A DNA stretch of 64,000 bases from Pseudeuparius sepicola (taxonomy: Eukaryota; Arthropoda; Insecta; Coleoptera; Anthribidae): positions 37,947,500-38,011,499 of the forward strand of contig OY987302.1 in NCBI GenBank assembly GCA_963920635.1, written 5' to 3'. The notes beneath the pieces were generated by a model, which was given only the letters and a program-made list of their open reading frames with translations, had not been told where the DNA came from and did not search any database. A program made the position numbers and the translations under genes. Below are positions 22,851 through 34,550 of the stretch, in pieces. The first letter of the stretch is position 1. The number at the start of each line of letters is the position of its first letter.

Positions 22851-23232
22851 TATTTTATACTTAAATACTTAACTCAAACTTAAATGATTCTGTTTATAGA
22901 AAAAAGTTACTTTTCGATAAAATGTCAATCCTGAACTGATGACCATTCATTAATCTCCTTGTATAGAATCCAGAGGTGCCTATGTATAATGTAGGGTTCT
23001 TTGTTTTTTTTTTCGATAGATATTACCAAACCATTAAAGATTCTATGATCGAGACATGTTGATGTGAATGAACAGGCGTAAGTACCTAGGACAAGCAGAG
23101 GGAAAAAACGAACTAAGTTTATTAAAGAAATACATTTATTTCTTTTTTTACAGTAAGAAACTATTAATAAAATTTTAAGATATAATAAAAGGAACATAAA
23201 TCACATTCATCTGTTAAATAATATACTTATTA

Positions 23233-23607
23233 TACAGGGTGTTTCAAAATTCAGTACCTACAAAGATTTTAAGGGCGTATTTTTGAGGCAAAAATAAGAC
23301 TTTTTCCCATAAACATGTGTCCTAAAATGCACCCCTGCCAAAAATCCTCTCCAAAATTAGGTTTAGGTACGTCATTTTTGAGGCAAAAATGAATAGAGCG
23401 TCTAAAGAAACAGGGGTTTGCAAATTTTCAGGAGATTTGATAAATAAATGTAGGCACTGTTCAAAATATTCGATTTTTTAGCGCAACTGACGATGGCTGT
23501 AGCTCGGAGGGGTGCATTTTAGGACACATGTTTATAGGAAAAAAGTCTTTTTTTTTCCTCTAAAATACGTCCTTAAAATCTGTGTACTGAATTTTGAAAC
23601 GCCCGTA
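23233..23607. mobile_element. MITE with about 100 bp inverted arms
   Basis: The left arm, TACAGGGTGTTTCAAAATTC through AAAATGCACCCCTGCC, is answered by GGGGTGCATTTTAGGACAC through TTGAAACGCCCGTA. About 375 bp, with no coding capacity. Confidence 0.82.
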
Positions 23608-23690
23608 GTTATGTATCTATAACAATCTAATATAGGTAATTAAACTTTACTGCATTTTTAAAATAAGAATTGAAGTAGGTACTTTTTTAA

Positions 23691-25806
23691 TTAATCAATG
23701 GAGGCAAAAAATCTTGTTCCCGATACAACATGAATTTTTTTAGGAACCTCGTTTTTAAATTCTTTTATAGAATACAATTTTTTATTTTTTGAGTCCTCTA
23801 TTTCATACGCTCTAAAATGAGAATTAAAGTTGACAGAATTCCAAATTTTACAATAAATATGAACTATTTTGTGATCGTTTCTATTTACCAATATTTCTTG
23901 TATTTGACAAAAAATTGGTATGTCATTGTTATAATCTAATAATAAGATTGACTTGTTTTCATACTTCATTCCATTAAATTTATATAATTTAGTGCTACAA
24001 AAGTTTTCAAAGTTTTGCTGTGTGTACATTTCAATTATTTCCCTGTTAACAGAGTCTAAAGATCCTATTTCTAAATTATCTACAAAACCTCGATTAGACA
24101 AAAACCTGGAACATACGTGAAGAGGGTGTAGGGAACGTTTTTTCGACATTTTACATTTTCAGAAATATTTTTAAATTCTGCATGTTTACCTTCATATCTC
24201 AAACATGATAATAACATTGGAGGGCCTATTTTTGCGATAATTTGAGCATAATGAATGAGAAAATGATATTTTGGTTTTAAGTGACTTCCAGATATTTGTA
24301 AAAATAAAGAGTGATGCTCTTTTATTAGGGAATGTAAGTAGGTAATCTAAAGATTTGTCGTCAATACAAGTGGAAGTCAACATTTCTGTTATGACATATA
24401 AGAGAAGATATAATTTCCAGATTTCGGAATTTTCTGGTACTAAATCACCAATGATTAATCGGAAACTCCGCACCAAACAGAGCATTTCTGCTGCTGATAA
24501 CACAATAAATCCTTTTTAAGTTGATCATTGGAGAAACCATGAGCAATATTTTTTTCGAAATTGTTATAAGTGGTAAATTTTATTCGAGAATTTAAACTTT
24601 CTAATGTAAAGTATTTATTACTTATACATTGATTTATAATGAGTAGCATGTCGAATCTATGTACCCCTTCGAGCAAATCATGCATTACGTCACAGTACAT
24701 ATTTTTGTAGACATGAAAATTTTCAACTTTGTTCCAAATACATTCTTCCTTTAAGCCTATTTTATCTTGTAAATGCGTGTGATATGCTGTTGTGCCTCTA
24801 ATTTTACGTTTATTTTCCTCCACGTGGTTTCTTATTTCGTTTTTGGAGCATATACATATTCGACAGCAGAAATTCGAAGAGAAACTTAAAAAAAAACATA
24901 ATTGAATTCAAGCCTAGGTTATCTCCAGTGATAGTTGTTAAAACGAACTTTACATTAATAAGTTTATTATTTATTTTAACTGATATACCGGTTTTCTCGA
25001 GAAAATTTAGTTCCTCTATGAGCTTACGGAATATTTTTAAATTACCAAAGGTAGTTCTATCGCCAATGTAAAATATTAAACCCAAAAAAATATTTTCTAA
25101 TCTGGAAGCATAACAGGGTGGAATTGTTATTACAGAATAATACACGTCCCCAATTTTATAATGGCCGGAGTGAGAACCGAGGGGATTTAAAATTTCAAAA
25201 TCGTCAAACTATATAACGATAGGGAAAATGATTTGGCTATCTAAATCGACTCTTAAGTCTTTCCATATACTTCCATTTACTACATTAAAAAAGCGTTTTT
25301 TTTTTTTCATTGGACAATTCTTTTTGGTAATTTAGAATAGAATAGAAGACACCAGGAAGCTCAAGAAATAAAGTAAGAGTTTTTGTCATTGATATAAAAT
25401 AACATAAATTATTTTCTAGATTCATGCAAACTTTATTATCTTTTCTCTTAGCAGATTGAGAGATGCCTAAGATTTGGGGTTCCGGAGATATAAACTTATT
25501 GGAATTTTCAAAAAATGTTACTATTTTATACTCTGTTCTTAGAGAGTGGAATGGATCTTCTAATAATTGAAACATATTTTTAATTATTGCCATTAAAACG
25601 GGATTTTCTAAAGTTTGTAGGGCAAGACAACAATCTTTTAAAATTTCAAAAAGACCCGAGGACAGAAACTCATTGATCAAGTCAATAATAATTTGAATTG
25701 TAGTTCTGTTTATTGATTTTATGGAATAAAGTTTCGCCACAAAACTTTGTACCGAATTGTGAAAGAGTATATTGAAACTTTCTGCCTTTTCCTTAAACTT
25801 GTCCAT
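23691..25806 (-). pseudogene. Decayed transposase-like gene with MHDLLEGV motif
   Basis: Read from 25806 downward, consecutive minus-strand frames (25806-25285, 25145-24810, 24823-24455, 24503-24192, 24149-23691) look like one gene broken by stops and frame changes. The recognisable part is near 24700: NKVENFHVYKNMYCDVMHDL, then EGV, and downstream FRLIIGDLVPENSEIW. This layout is found in repetitive proteins of animals that I associate with CACTA/EnSpm-like transposons; the superfamily call is tentative. The N-terminal half (SVQSFVAKLYSI and onward) is a helical region I do not recognise. It lies in a Glut1 intron, in the same orientation as Glut1. Confidence 0.55.
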
Positions 25807-26969
25807 ATTATGATTACTTTGTTTAATGTCATTTTCAACCTGACTAATCTCAATATTTTCATTGTCAACAATAGAAGTTATTCGACGACTTGGAACTTGG
25901 AAGGGAAGGGGGGGGGGGTGAAAGAGGCAAAGGGGGGAAAGGCCACAATTTAAATTGGTGGCATTTACAGGTGAATTGGCGATTTAGTAACTCCCTAAAA
26001 ATTTGGCTCTTCCAGCCATAGGCGCACACAGACTTGTTTGGCATGTTTTTTGCTCATGTCGTATATTTATGTTGTTTGGGCTGTTTTCGGTTATTTCTTC
26101 ATTTTAATTTTTGTGCAATAAAATAACGAGACTTTGTGGAGTACGTTGGTGCAGCGCAGTTTTGTTTTATGTTCGTGTTTTTACTTTGTTTTCGGCTTTC
26201 AATACCGGTGTGGTCCCTTTTAATACGCCATTGGAATCAAGCTGAAGGCCAGCTGGTGAGAGCGGCATCGTCGCGCGATGTTGCCGGTGCAAAGGGACAG
26301 CCTTTGGTTTTGTTTAAGAGTGGAGGTATGTCCTAACCTTCCTATAAACTAACCTTGGCCAAAACTAAGTTTCATTTTTATAATATTAGTAGTTGTATAA
26401 ACGATTATGCGACATGATTATAAAAACGTTTTTTTATAAACACAAAAATTTCTGAGTCAAACTCATTAAGTGATAAAATACTCCTTAATTCGGCATTAGA
26501 AAATGCTTAATGCTTATAAAATAATAGTTCAGTTTCATAAATCAAATATTTTGCTACTAGGGCCGACAGTAGCTAAGCGACCGCTTATCCGTTTGTTTTT
26601 CTTATTTCTGTAACAGATAGCCCCAAGGACTCTCCGCGGGACCGACCAACTATTTAATTTAATTAATTATACCCTTTGTTTGAGTCAATAGATTGTGTTG
26701 TTAGTCATAATATGTTTGTTTAATTTTGCTCCTGTCCCTTAAAATGCCACCACTGAACTTTGGAAATTATTTTCTCTGACTGAAGCTGAGTAAACCGCTT
26801 AATAAATCTGGCGCCTGAGCAACCGAACTAAACACTTAAAAACGGCTACAAGAGTGCCCATAACCAAACATAAAGCAATAAATAATTTAGTATAAACCGA
26901 AACAAAATAAAATAGAAATGCCAATTGCAAATTATAACTTCAACATAAAATTTCAATTATAGAACTTAC
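25807..26969. other. Intron stretch
   Basis: Contains a G-run near 25903-25917 and ordinary AT-rich intron. No gene, no clear repeat. Confidence 0.55.
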
Positions 26970-27158
26970 CGCGTTGATGCCCGAGAGCTGTTGGGACAGT
27001 TGCATAACGATGCCGATGACCAGTGGCGCACGCAACGTTGGTGAGCAGATGAGCTCCATCATGCTGATCGACGCCTCAGCTTGTTGGGCCCGCTCCTCAG
27101 CACGCATCTCTTCGATGTCTTCTTCTACCTGATTGCTGGCGCGCAACCGTCGCAACGC
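26970..27158 (-). CDS. Glut1: Glut1-like sugar transporter, exon with central loop and helix 7
   Basis: This 189 bp exon encodes 63 residues, ALRRLRASNQVEED to QQLSGINA, phase 0 at both ends. The acceptor is TTATTACAG and the donor GCG|GTAAGT. The first 40 residues are the acidic and charged cytoplasmic loop between helices 6 and 7 (RAEERAQQAEAS), ending ELICSPTLRAPL. The last 20 are helix 7 with QLSQQLSGINA; the QLS element is the class I signature linked to glucose selectivity. The match to Drosophila-type Glut1 is close. Confidence 0.96.
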
Positions 27159-27948
27159 CTGTAATAAATCCAGTTTTACACCGCTGAGTAAAATATTAAC
27201 ATGGGAGAAGAGTATTCACGAGCCTCGAGGGTTATATACCATTGCTTATATAATAATATTCTTCTATGAGGGCTAAAAAAAATTTCAGTGACATTTATTG
27301 CCCAATAGCACTTTAAGTAGTTGGGTACAGGCTAGCGGCGTCTCTAGTGACTCAAAAATTTAATTTAAGTGCCTAAACTTGAATACGGTTTATTTTCTCA
27401 GCCTAAGCACCTTTAAAAACATCTATTTTTAGAACTATGAACTGACCAGATGCACCTGCATCCGTCATGGTAACCTTAGATAATATCAAACTTTTTTATA
27501 CTTTTTTTACGGTCTTTTACACTTTCAGTTTTGTTTCCGATTCAATTTAGGTATTACTTAAACTGACACCTTTTATCTAAACAGCAAGAACTGAAACATC
27601 TAACTAAAACTGAGGTAAAAAACGTAGACACTATTCCTTCAAAGAAGAGGTAGGGACGTTTTCTGTCCAGAAAGCTGTTTTTGCTTTTCCCCAGGCAAAG
27701 TAAGGTTTTCGACTGAGGATCTAGACTTCTTCCACTCATTTGAAAAAGATATTAAGTCGGGCATTCGAGGTATGATGTCCTGGATGTCACAATGGAAAGT
27801 AAAGTGGGTTAAGTTAGGTTAGGTTGAGTTGGGTCTATTTAGGGAATCCAAAGGAAATTCGTAATTACTAAAGCACTGCGCAAAATATTATACCACAGAC
27901 ACAAAGGGAAGACTGCTCAGTCTTTGCGTTTTCCCTTAAGTAAAACCA

Positions 27949-28018
<70 letters not shown>

Positions 28019-28332
28019 GGAAAACTTAAGAATTAACTAGTTAAAAAGTATCGGGTGTGGCCAAAGTCCGTCAATTTGATTTTTAGCTTGCGTGGTTAAA
28101 TCCGCGCGAATAGGATAATGTGTGAGTGTGTGTGGCTATAAGTCGTTGCGCCTTTCATTTTACTGACATTAGGGCGCGCTATAGCTTATGTCATTTGTCC
28201 AACAGATAAATATGGGAATATTTATGGTGCAATCGCACGCTACTGTCATATAATAAAATACCTTTCTGGATGACATCATTGACAAACTAGACGCGCAAAC
28301 TGACGGGGAAGATGCACAGTATGTGGGATGGG
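27159..28332. other. Intron stretch with microsatellite
   Basis: Non-coding apart from the (AC)n tract at 27951-28015. Short open frames here have no recognisable similarity. Confidence 0.6.
27951..28015. repeat. (AC)n microsatellite, about 32 units
   Basis: An uninterrupted AC run preceded by ACCACC and followed by GAGGGAAAAC. Confidence 0.98.
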
Positions 28333-28745
28333 GGGATCTGACCTGTGAGAGAGGCAGATCCACTGGTGTGACGATCTCACGCGCCTCAGTTACGCAAGGA
28401 TTGATCTGGCCTGTGACAGGGGCAGATTCACGGGTGTCACGATCCCGCGATTCCCAGTTACGCATGGAGAGGCTTGACCTGTGACAGGGGCAGACCTACG
28501 GATGTGACAATCCCGCGATCTCCAGTTGCGCAGGGAGGGGTCTAGCCGGTGACGAGGGCTGATCCTCGGGTGTGACAATCCCGCGACTCCCGGTTACACA
28601 GGGATGCGTCTAGCCTGTGAGAGGGGTGGATCCTCGGGTGTAATGATCCCTTGTTTCCTAGTTAACGCAAGGAGGGGTTTGGCCGGTGAGAGGTGCAGAT
28701 CCCCGGGTGTAACGATCCCGCGTTGACCTAGTTGACCCGTGTGGG
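28333..28745. repeat. GC-rich minisatellite, about 70 bp unit, six copies
   Basis: Each unit has the order GACCTGTGA(C/G)AGGGGCAG, then ATCC..GGGTGTGACGATC, then CCGCG and AGTTACGCA(A/G)GGA. Six diverged units follow each other. The composition is far more GC-rich than the surrounding intron. The minus-strand frames through it are repeat translations, not genes. It is not a CRISPR array: repeats and spacers are not separable, and the genome is eukaryotic. Confidence 0.88.
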
Positions 28746-29344
28746 TAGCGGGTTAGAATACTCCTACCGTTGCTCCGCGAGACGTAAAAGGAGACCGAGG
28801 GACGTCAATCCCACGTTACGTGAGACACCCATGGACATAAAGATTAATAGTAAATTTGTCATAGGGCCGCTGCCTTAACGCTATCAAACGAGAAGTTGAG
28901 CTAGAAATCCATGACGAACACATAGACATAGACAACAACAATGACCTAGACAAGAACAAGAAGCCGAAACGGCAGAACGAACAACTGAGAATCGGGAATC
29001 GGTTAACGAAGAACACTATGAAAGCTTAGACACACAGCTGAGAAGGGCAGTATTGCGACACGAAGGCACAGAGCCACTGAGCAGACCACTGCTACCAAGA
29101 TTAAATTCTTCCAGGAAACATGCAATCTTGCTCGATCTATGAACACCAGAATTTTACCTAACTATGTTTCAGTAGCACCAACATTAGAACATATGCACAT
29201 GTTAATGTACTGTGCCGTAACGGCAATCATCACTGTAATGGGAGCCAAGATCCGGATTATTTATTTATTATTATCGTATGTGCCGTCCTTTTTTTAGTTC
29301 TCCAATTGAAAGATAAGTTGTAAGTTAAATTCTTGACAATACTG
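28746..29344. other. Stretch with possible retroelement remnant
   Basis: Between 29020 and 29240 the plus strand has a broken frame reading LDTQLRRAVLRHEGTE and then VAPTLEHMHMLMYCAVTAII. It has the feel of the region upstream of a LINE reverse transcriptase, but I cannot assign it. It follows directly on the minisatellite. Confidence 0.3.
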
Positions 29345-29842
29345 ATTAATATTTAGACTTCTTATTATTAAATACAGGGCCGCATTAGAAAAAAAATTAA
29401 TGGAAAAAAGGAATTTTCAGAATAATTCTCTCAAAACATTTTAAAAATATTTCTTGTCATACATCATGGTATTTGCAATGAAAAGTGCTTTCAAAATCTA
29501 CAAAAAAAAATCCAGGTCCGTATTTAAAAAAAATAAAGTTGAAGATGGTTTCTCAAAAACGAAACGTTGTAGAACAAACATAAAAACGCCACCTTAAGGC
29601 CCGTTAAAAAGTGCCATAAGAAAGTGTTTTTCTTTTTTCTCTATCTGTGATAACAACTTCAGAAAAAAATAAAATCAAAAACGCAAAATTTTACTTTTTT
29701 CAAAATAACTCAAAAACGAAAAAAGATATTAAAAATCTGTTTGTGCCATTTTATTGGCCTCAAAATTGGGCAACTTTTCCCTCATTTAACCGTTGCCCTA
29801 TCTCTCACCGTTTGCAATATCCCCATGCTGTTCATTCTTATC
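29345..29842. repeat. 500 bp dispersed repeat, copy A
   Basis: The text from AATATTTAGACTTCTTATTA to CCATGCTGTTCATTCTTATC recurs at 48850-49347 in the same orientation with few differences. It contains AAATACAGGGCCGCATTAG near its start. There is no coding capacity. It ends about 107 bp from a Glut1 exon boundary. Confidence 0.85.
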
Positions 29843-29948
29843 CGGAGCCGTATGCCGAAAGCTTCCCTTTTTAGTAACTTTGGCCCAAATACAAAACATG
29901 CAGGTTAAATCTCTCATCAGACATCGTGTACAATATCAAAACAGTTAC

Positions 29949-30226
29949 CTTTCGCGATTCTTCCTCCCACTGCTTGGTTATGAGCAGGTACCTAGGGCTC
30001 TCCGGGCAGATGGGCAGCAACACCAGCTGCAGAACCGCTGGGCAAACTGCCAGACCCAGCAGCAAGGGCCACCCATCGTTGGTGCCGAGGATGGGTTCGA
30101 TGCCGAGCACCTGTGATAGTAATAGCCCCACCGTCACCGCCAGTTGGTTCACCGTGCCAAGGCCGCCACGCAGGTTCAACGGCGATATCTCTGATATATA
30201 CATGGGGACCAAGGACGTGTTGAGCC
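29949..30226 (-). CDS. Glut1: Glut1-like sugar transporter, exon with helices 4 (end) to 6
   Basis: This 278 bp exon starts with the last two bases of a glycine codon and encodes 92 further residues, [14 protein letters not shown] to KQWEEESRK. The acceptor is GGTTCCAG and the donor AAG|GTAACT. It carries the PMYISEISP motif after helix 4, the [10 protein letters not shown] motif of helix 5 with QVLG at its end, helix 6 ([20 protein letters not shown]) and the conserved CPESPRYLL sequence that starts the central loop. All these are hallmarks of the SLC2 sugar porter family. A longer minus-strand open frame around it reads on into the intron and is not the exon. Confidence 0.96.
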
Positions 30227-31671
30227 CTGGAACCATTGTTAGGCGTAGTAACAACTATGTAGCACCCAATATTAACATTATGAGACAAGAGGTTCAGTTA
30301 CTAAAATAGAAACAAGTAGGTAGGTAGTTACGCCATCAGAAAAATAAAACAAACATAGAAACGGCTTTATGTACTGTGTCTGCAAAATAATGCGTATCGC
30401 AATAATAAGAAATGAGCCTTTACATAACATATTAGAATGACAGTGGGGGTGTTATCGGTGGCGGCTCGTCAATGGGGACTCTAGGGCTAGAACCCCCCAG
30501 TAGAAAATGGAAAAAATAAGAAATATGTTATCCGCCATCTTGGGACGGTCGCCATATTGGATTTAATATGATGTCACTCAACTTATCGTTTTCTACACAA
30601 TATTGAGTAGGTATACTATTAATAGTATAACGTCTTGGCATCAGTACCTAAAAGTGTGTGCAAAATTTCACCTAAATCGGTTGGGTGGTACTGATTTAAA
30701 ATTTAGTTGCAAGATTTGATCCACACATACTAAACACACATACCTACTAACAAGTGAAGTTTGTAATAAACACAAAGTGGTTTCAAGTTCAAGAACAGGG
30801 ACCAAGGACGTCGTGCTGCGGGCGCTGTGGGATGTGGTGTGAGATTTTATTACAAAACCAGCTGGATAGTAGTTAATAGTGGGAGCAGGAGTGCTGGTGG
30901 GAGAGCAGATAAGTATACTCGTATTCCTGCGAAATAAAATAATAAAATTTACGAGTACATCCGGACTACATTTTAGAGTAGGTACATTAAAATTGTATCT
31001 TTACTCGAATACATAGGTATACGTGGGTATAGGCTGTTCATAGTTAATCCTCCCCTATTAAAAGTTGTAGTTAGGAATATGTAGGCTCAGAAAAATCTTT
31101 TCAATAATATACAAGGTGATTCATTTTTAATACGGGAAACAATTGATAGACCTCGCAAAAATAAAACATTTTCGTAGTGAACCGATTTTATATAGGGCCT
31201 TCATTTTTCAGATACCGGAGGTGAAATTTTTTTAGATTTTTATTTTTTTTCTTAAAATCAGTATGAGGCATTTTTTTATATTTTGTGCAACGTATTAACA
31301 TGCTATAAAGTATTGATTTTATACTAATTCAATAAGGTAGCGTGCGAAGGGGGTAATACTCACCCTATTTTTAAGCAGAATTTGTGTTTTTGCTTAAATT
31401 TTTACGTATTTTTAATATTCTCGAAGGCATTCTTGAAAAAATGTATGTTGTGAATTTTCTTTTGAAAGAGTGGTTTTTGAGAAAACTCTTGTTATAAACG
31501 CCTAGGTGTTTATAGTCGCCCCCGCTGCTGGCCGTATGTATATGTGTGTTTATGTGTGTACGCCTAAAACCATTTCCCCTACCACTTCTCCGGCCTCTAC
31601 AGAGCGCAGTTTTCGATATTTCGAGTCAAAATTTCGCGTAGGGCGGCGCATGCATACCGACCCCAGACCTA

Positions 31672-31870
31672 TTGAAGGGCGCCCGAATCGGAAAAGCCGT
31701 TTGGCCGCTGGAATTTTTTTCCATTTTTTTTAAAGGGGCCGGCGTTTCGAACCTAGGTCGTCTCTCGAGTTCAACTTTCGCGCGGGGCCCCGGACGGACA
31801 TGGCCTTCACTCGTGCCGAAGGGCGCCCCGATCGGAAAAGCCGTTCGGCCGTTTGGACCATTTTTCCGAT
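31672..31870. repeat. Direct repeat, 143 bp offset, GC-richer
   Basis: GAAGGGCGCCC, GATCGGAAAAGCCGTT and GGCCG recur in order at about 31675 and 31818. Only the first about 50 bp of each copy match. Confidence 0.7.
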
Positions 31871-32267
31871 TCTGGTTCGCGATCGGCGAGGCCGGAAGCA
31901 GAGATCATGCTGCATATACAGACCCGATCGTAATTCGTCATTCGGCACGGTTCGGTTTCTCGTTCGGTTGCTATCGGCTCCTCCGGCAGAGGGCAATGGC
32001 AATGGCGGCTTGCACAGTGTAAATAATACAACTATCTGGATGCCGTTCCCTACGGCTGGTAGAATGTTTTTATCGGACAGAACGGAATGATTATATAGAG
32101 AATTCAACGCCTGCCAATATGAACCAATGAAATGATATGATTTTTGAAATATTAACCAATTAGGTGATGATTTCAGCGATAATACCACTAGTGGTATTTT
32201 CGTATGTAATATCACTAGTGCAGGAAATTTTATCGATAATTTTTTCGAAAGCGCTATTTTGCCTAGA

Positions 32268-32376
32268 AAGATCACGAGTATAAATTGGGCTTTTCTTTTC
32301 TGATAAAATCCCGAGAGCGAAGCTTGAGGGATTTTATCTCTGAAAATAAAAGTCCAATTTGTACGAGTGGTTTTGC
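32268..32376. repeat. Hairpin with about 45 bp arms
   Basis: ATCACGAGTATAAATTGGGC, then TTTTCTTTTCTGATAAAATCCC, is answered by GGGATTTTATCTCTGAAAATA, AAAGTCCAATTTGTACGAGT. The loop is AGAGCGAAGCTTGA. Confidence 0.75.
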
Positions 32377-33639
32377 TAATGGGCAAAATAGGGCTTGAGA
32401 ATAGAATTATCTAGAAAAATTTCCGGCACGAGTGGTATTTGTCGAGATTATTTCACGAATACGATTTAATAATTTCTGTATTAATTTTTCTATGTTTACA
32501 TTTCCATAACGACTGATTTTGAAAGAGTTTATTGACAGCTTCGACTGTAGCGTTCGAGTAAACAAACATGACCCTTGGGTATCCAAGGCAAATGCGATTA
32601 TACCTACACCCTGTCGGCGTTGGTTTATTTTCTGAATGTGTCATAAATTTAAACGGAGGCGGAGGTCTAAATAACAAGAATTTATCAATGTAAAAGTTAT
32701 ATAAATTCATTGATATAATGCTTAATAATACCGCAACATAATTTATAAGCTGCATAATTTAGAACAGTGTAAAACACACAAACTTTAAGAAGTAGGTACG
32801 TGTTTGTATCCAACAGATTCGCGGTTGCTAAGCAACGAAGTGATAATTTGCACAAGTGCAATAATTACCGGTAATTGCACTAGTGCAAATTATCGCTAGC
32901 AGCGATTGGTTGGATTTTTATGGAAGGAGCTACCTTATTGGATGCAAGCAGTATGAGGGAAATAATCGCTGAAATCCTACTCTCTTAGTTACGTCCTATA
33001 GTTACGCTAAACCAATATTGTGGCAGCTAAAACTGATAACCCGGTAACTTCTTAACATTACCAAATTAATTATAGGACACATTGATCTTTAAATATCTAT
33101 TAGCACAAAAAACATATTCAGAACCGAAAGTTCAATCTAAATGACAGCTAGCTGTCAAACTAACTATTTGCAGTTGTTAAATTCTCTTTTTAAATACAAC
33201 TCGTGATATGCCTAATAATATATAATACCTTTCCTTAATTTATCACTCATTATAATGCTGCTGCCCAGTCGTGGTATTTTCAGCTTTGGGATTATAATTC
33301 GTAAAATTAGCGAAAGGTATTATCGATAATAGGCAGACCACTTGTTATATTACCCCTGATAATGACATCTAGCGCGTGGTTCAAAATGAGAAAAAAAAAT
33401 GACTTTAAATAAAGTGAGATTCTATTGGAGAATGCGTCAGCGCCATCTGTTTCCCAGGACATGAAGCTCTAGCCGTGAGAAGTTTTATAAAAACGTCAGT
33501 AGGCAGTGTACCTAAGAGGTTTTTCATATCTGAAGCACTGGTAATTTTATCGAAATCTATATTTTCTCGCTAGAAAAACTATAAAGGGTGAAAACAAAGT
33601 CCCTGAAAAAAAAAGCCGGGACAACACCGTACGTACAGG

Positions 33640-34550
33640 GTTAACCAATGAAATTTTTATTTTTGACTCCAGAAACAAAAGTTCAATATAAAACTGAAAA
33701 AATGTTACAATCCAATTTAATATATAAAGTCAATTGCGAAGACTGTCCATCTGTGTATATTGGTCAAACAAAACAATATCTTAATAAACGATTATATAAA
33801 CACAAAAATGATATCAAAAATAGTAATAATTCATCTTCAGCTCTCAGTCAACATGCTATTAATAACACCCATTCTTTCGATTTTGACAATATTAAAATTC
33901 TCAGTTTTGAAAATAATTTTACTAAGAGAAATTACCTTGAAATGTATCACATACACAAGAATAAAAATACAATAAATTTGAAAAATTATTTAAACAACTT
34001 TTCAACTGTTTATAAAAATTTTATTAATTAAAAATATTTTTTAAATTTTACTTCATATATTTTTGCTCACTGAGTATTATTCCTAATTTTTTACCTTGAA
34101 TATAAAAAATCTCAACTGATATATCGACTCCGAAATGCGGCCAGTTTGCTTCTCGGCCCCCACCATTTATGCAATAAATTTTAAAAAGTTTTTAATATGT
34201 TGTAATAATTAAGGCCTAAAACGTTTTATATTATGAATACGAATAAGTAAACGTAAATATGTCTAACAGAATAGATTTTAAAAGAAGAAAATTTTTTTCT
34301 CGTTGTATAGTTTGTTTTTCTCGTTATATAATTTTTTCAGAGATAATATTTTTAAATAATTATAAAAAAAATTAGCACTCCATGTAGATGTTTAGATGTA
34401 GATGTTTTTACTTAAAAATACAAGTTTTATAATGTTATGCTCCGATGATGATCTTGTAGAGAAGATCGAAACATATGTTAGCAAGAAAACCAAAAAAAAA
34501 ATTTTAATGGACAAGTAATAAATAACAAAAACTGATGTTTTTTATATGAC
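33640..34550 (+). mobile_element. 5'-truncated Penelope-like element (3' end)
   Basis: A GIY-YIG coding fragment (33648-34031) is followed by about 500 bp of AT-rich tail with GATGATCTTGTAGAGAAGATC and CGAAACATATGTTAGC. The combination of a C-terminal GIY-YIG nuclease and such a 3' tail is the layout of Penelope-like retroelements. The reverse transcriptase part is absent. The exact 5' break is not visible. Confidence 0.7.
33648..34031 (+). pseudogene. GIY-YIG endonuclease domain of a Penelope-like element
   Basis: The 127-codon frame carries LIYKVNCEDCPSVYIGQTK and then YLNKRLYKHKNDI, which is the GIY-YIG core with the C-x2-C pair placed as in Penelope-type retroelements. Downstream SALSQHAINNTHSFDF supplies the conserved His-containing helix. 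It ends KNLNNYL-like text and a stop near 34029. In the intact element this domain follows the reverse transcriptase and nicks the target. Here it has no upstream partner, so it is a fragment even though the frame itself is open. Confidence 0.78.

Larger units (their letters stand above)
20068..23232. other. Intron stretch, AT-rich
   Basis: No exon is visible. A retroelement-tail-like block (TTGTTTCGAGTCACATTAG) lies near 20227. A two-copy tandem repeat lies at 21624-21770, and a short MITE-like remnant at 22708-22850. Open frames here are short and AT-driven. Confidence 0.6.
30227..33639. other. Long intron stretch with scattered foldbacks
   Basis: No exon is visible. Contents seen: a hAT-like end near 30455 (GGTGGCGGCTCGTCAATGG), a MITE-type end near 31110 (TACAAGGTGATTCATTTTTA), a GC-richer block with a 143 bp-offset direct repeat at 31672-31870, a hairpin at 32268-32376, a short palindrome at 32842-32894, and several CACTAGTG palindromes between 32180 and 32220. 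Long open frames in the GC-rich block do not resemble any family I know. Confidence 0.55.

Noticed and set aside
28169..28578. Arg/Pro-rich minus-strand frames
   Set aside because: They are translations of the 70 bp minisatellite.
28333..28745. CRISPR-like appearance of regular repeats
   Set aside because: Units are contiguous and diverged with no distinct spacers, and the genome is that of an animal.
29871..30254. 127-codon frame longer than the Glut1 exon
   Set aside because: Only 29949-30226 is exon; the extra residues are intron read-through past a normal donor and acceptor. The overlapping plus-strand frames are shadows.
30785..30830. Possible duplicated piece of a Glut1 exon (GGGACCAAGGACGT, also near 30204)
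   Set aside because: Only 14 bases match, too short to support an exon duplication.
31730..32386. 218-codon minus-strand frame and overlapping plus-strand frames
   Set aside because: The frames overlap in several phases within a GC-richer repeat block, have no domain, and the long frame runs through a hairpin.
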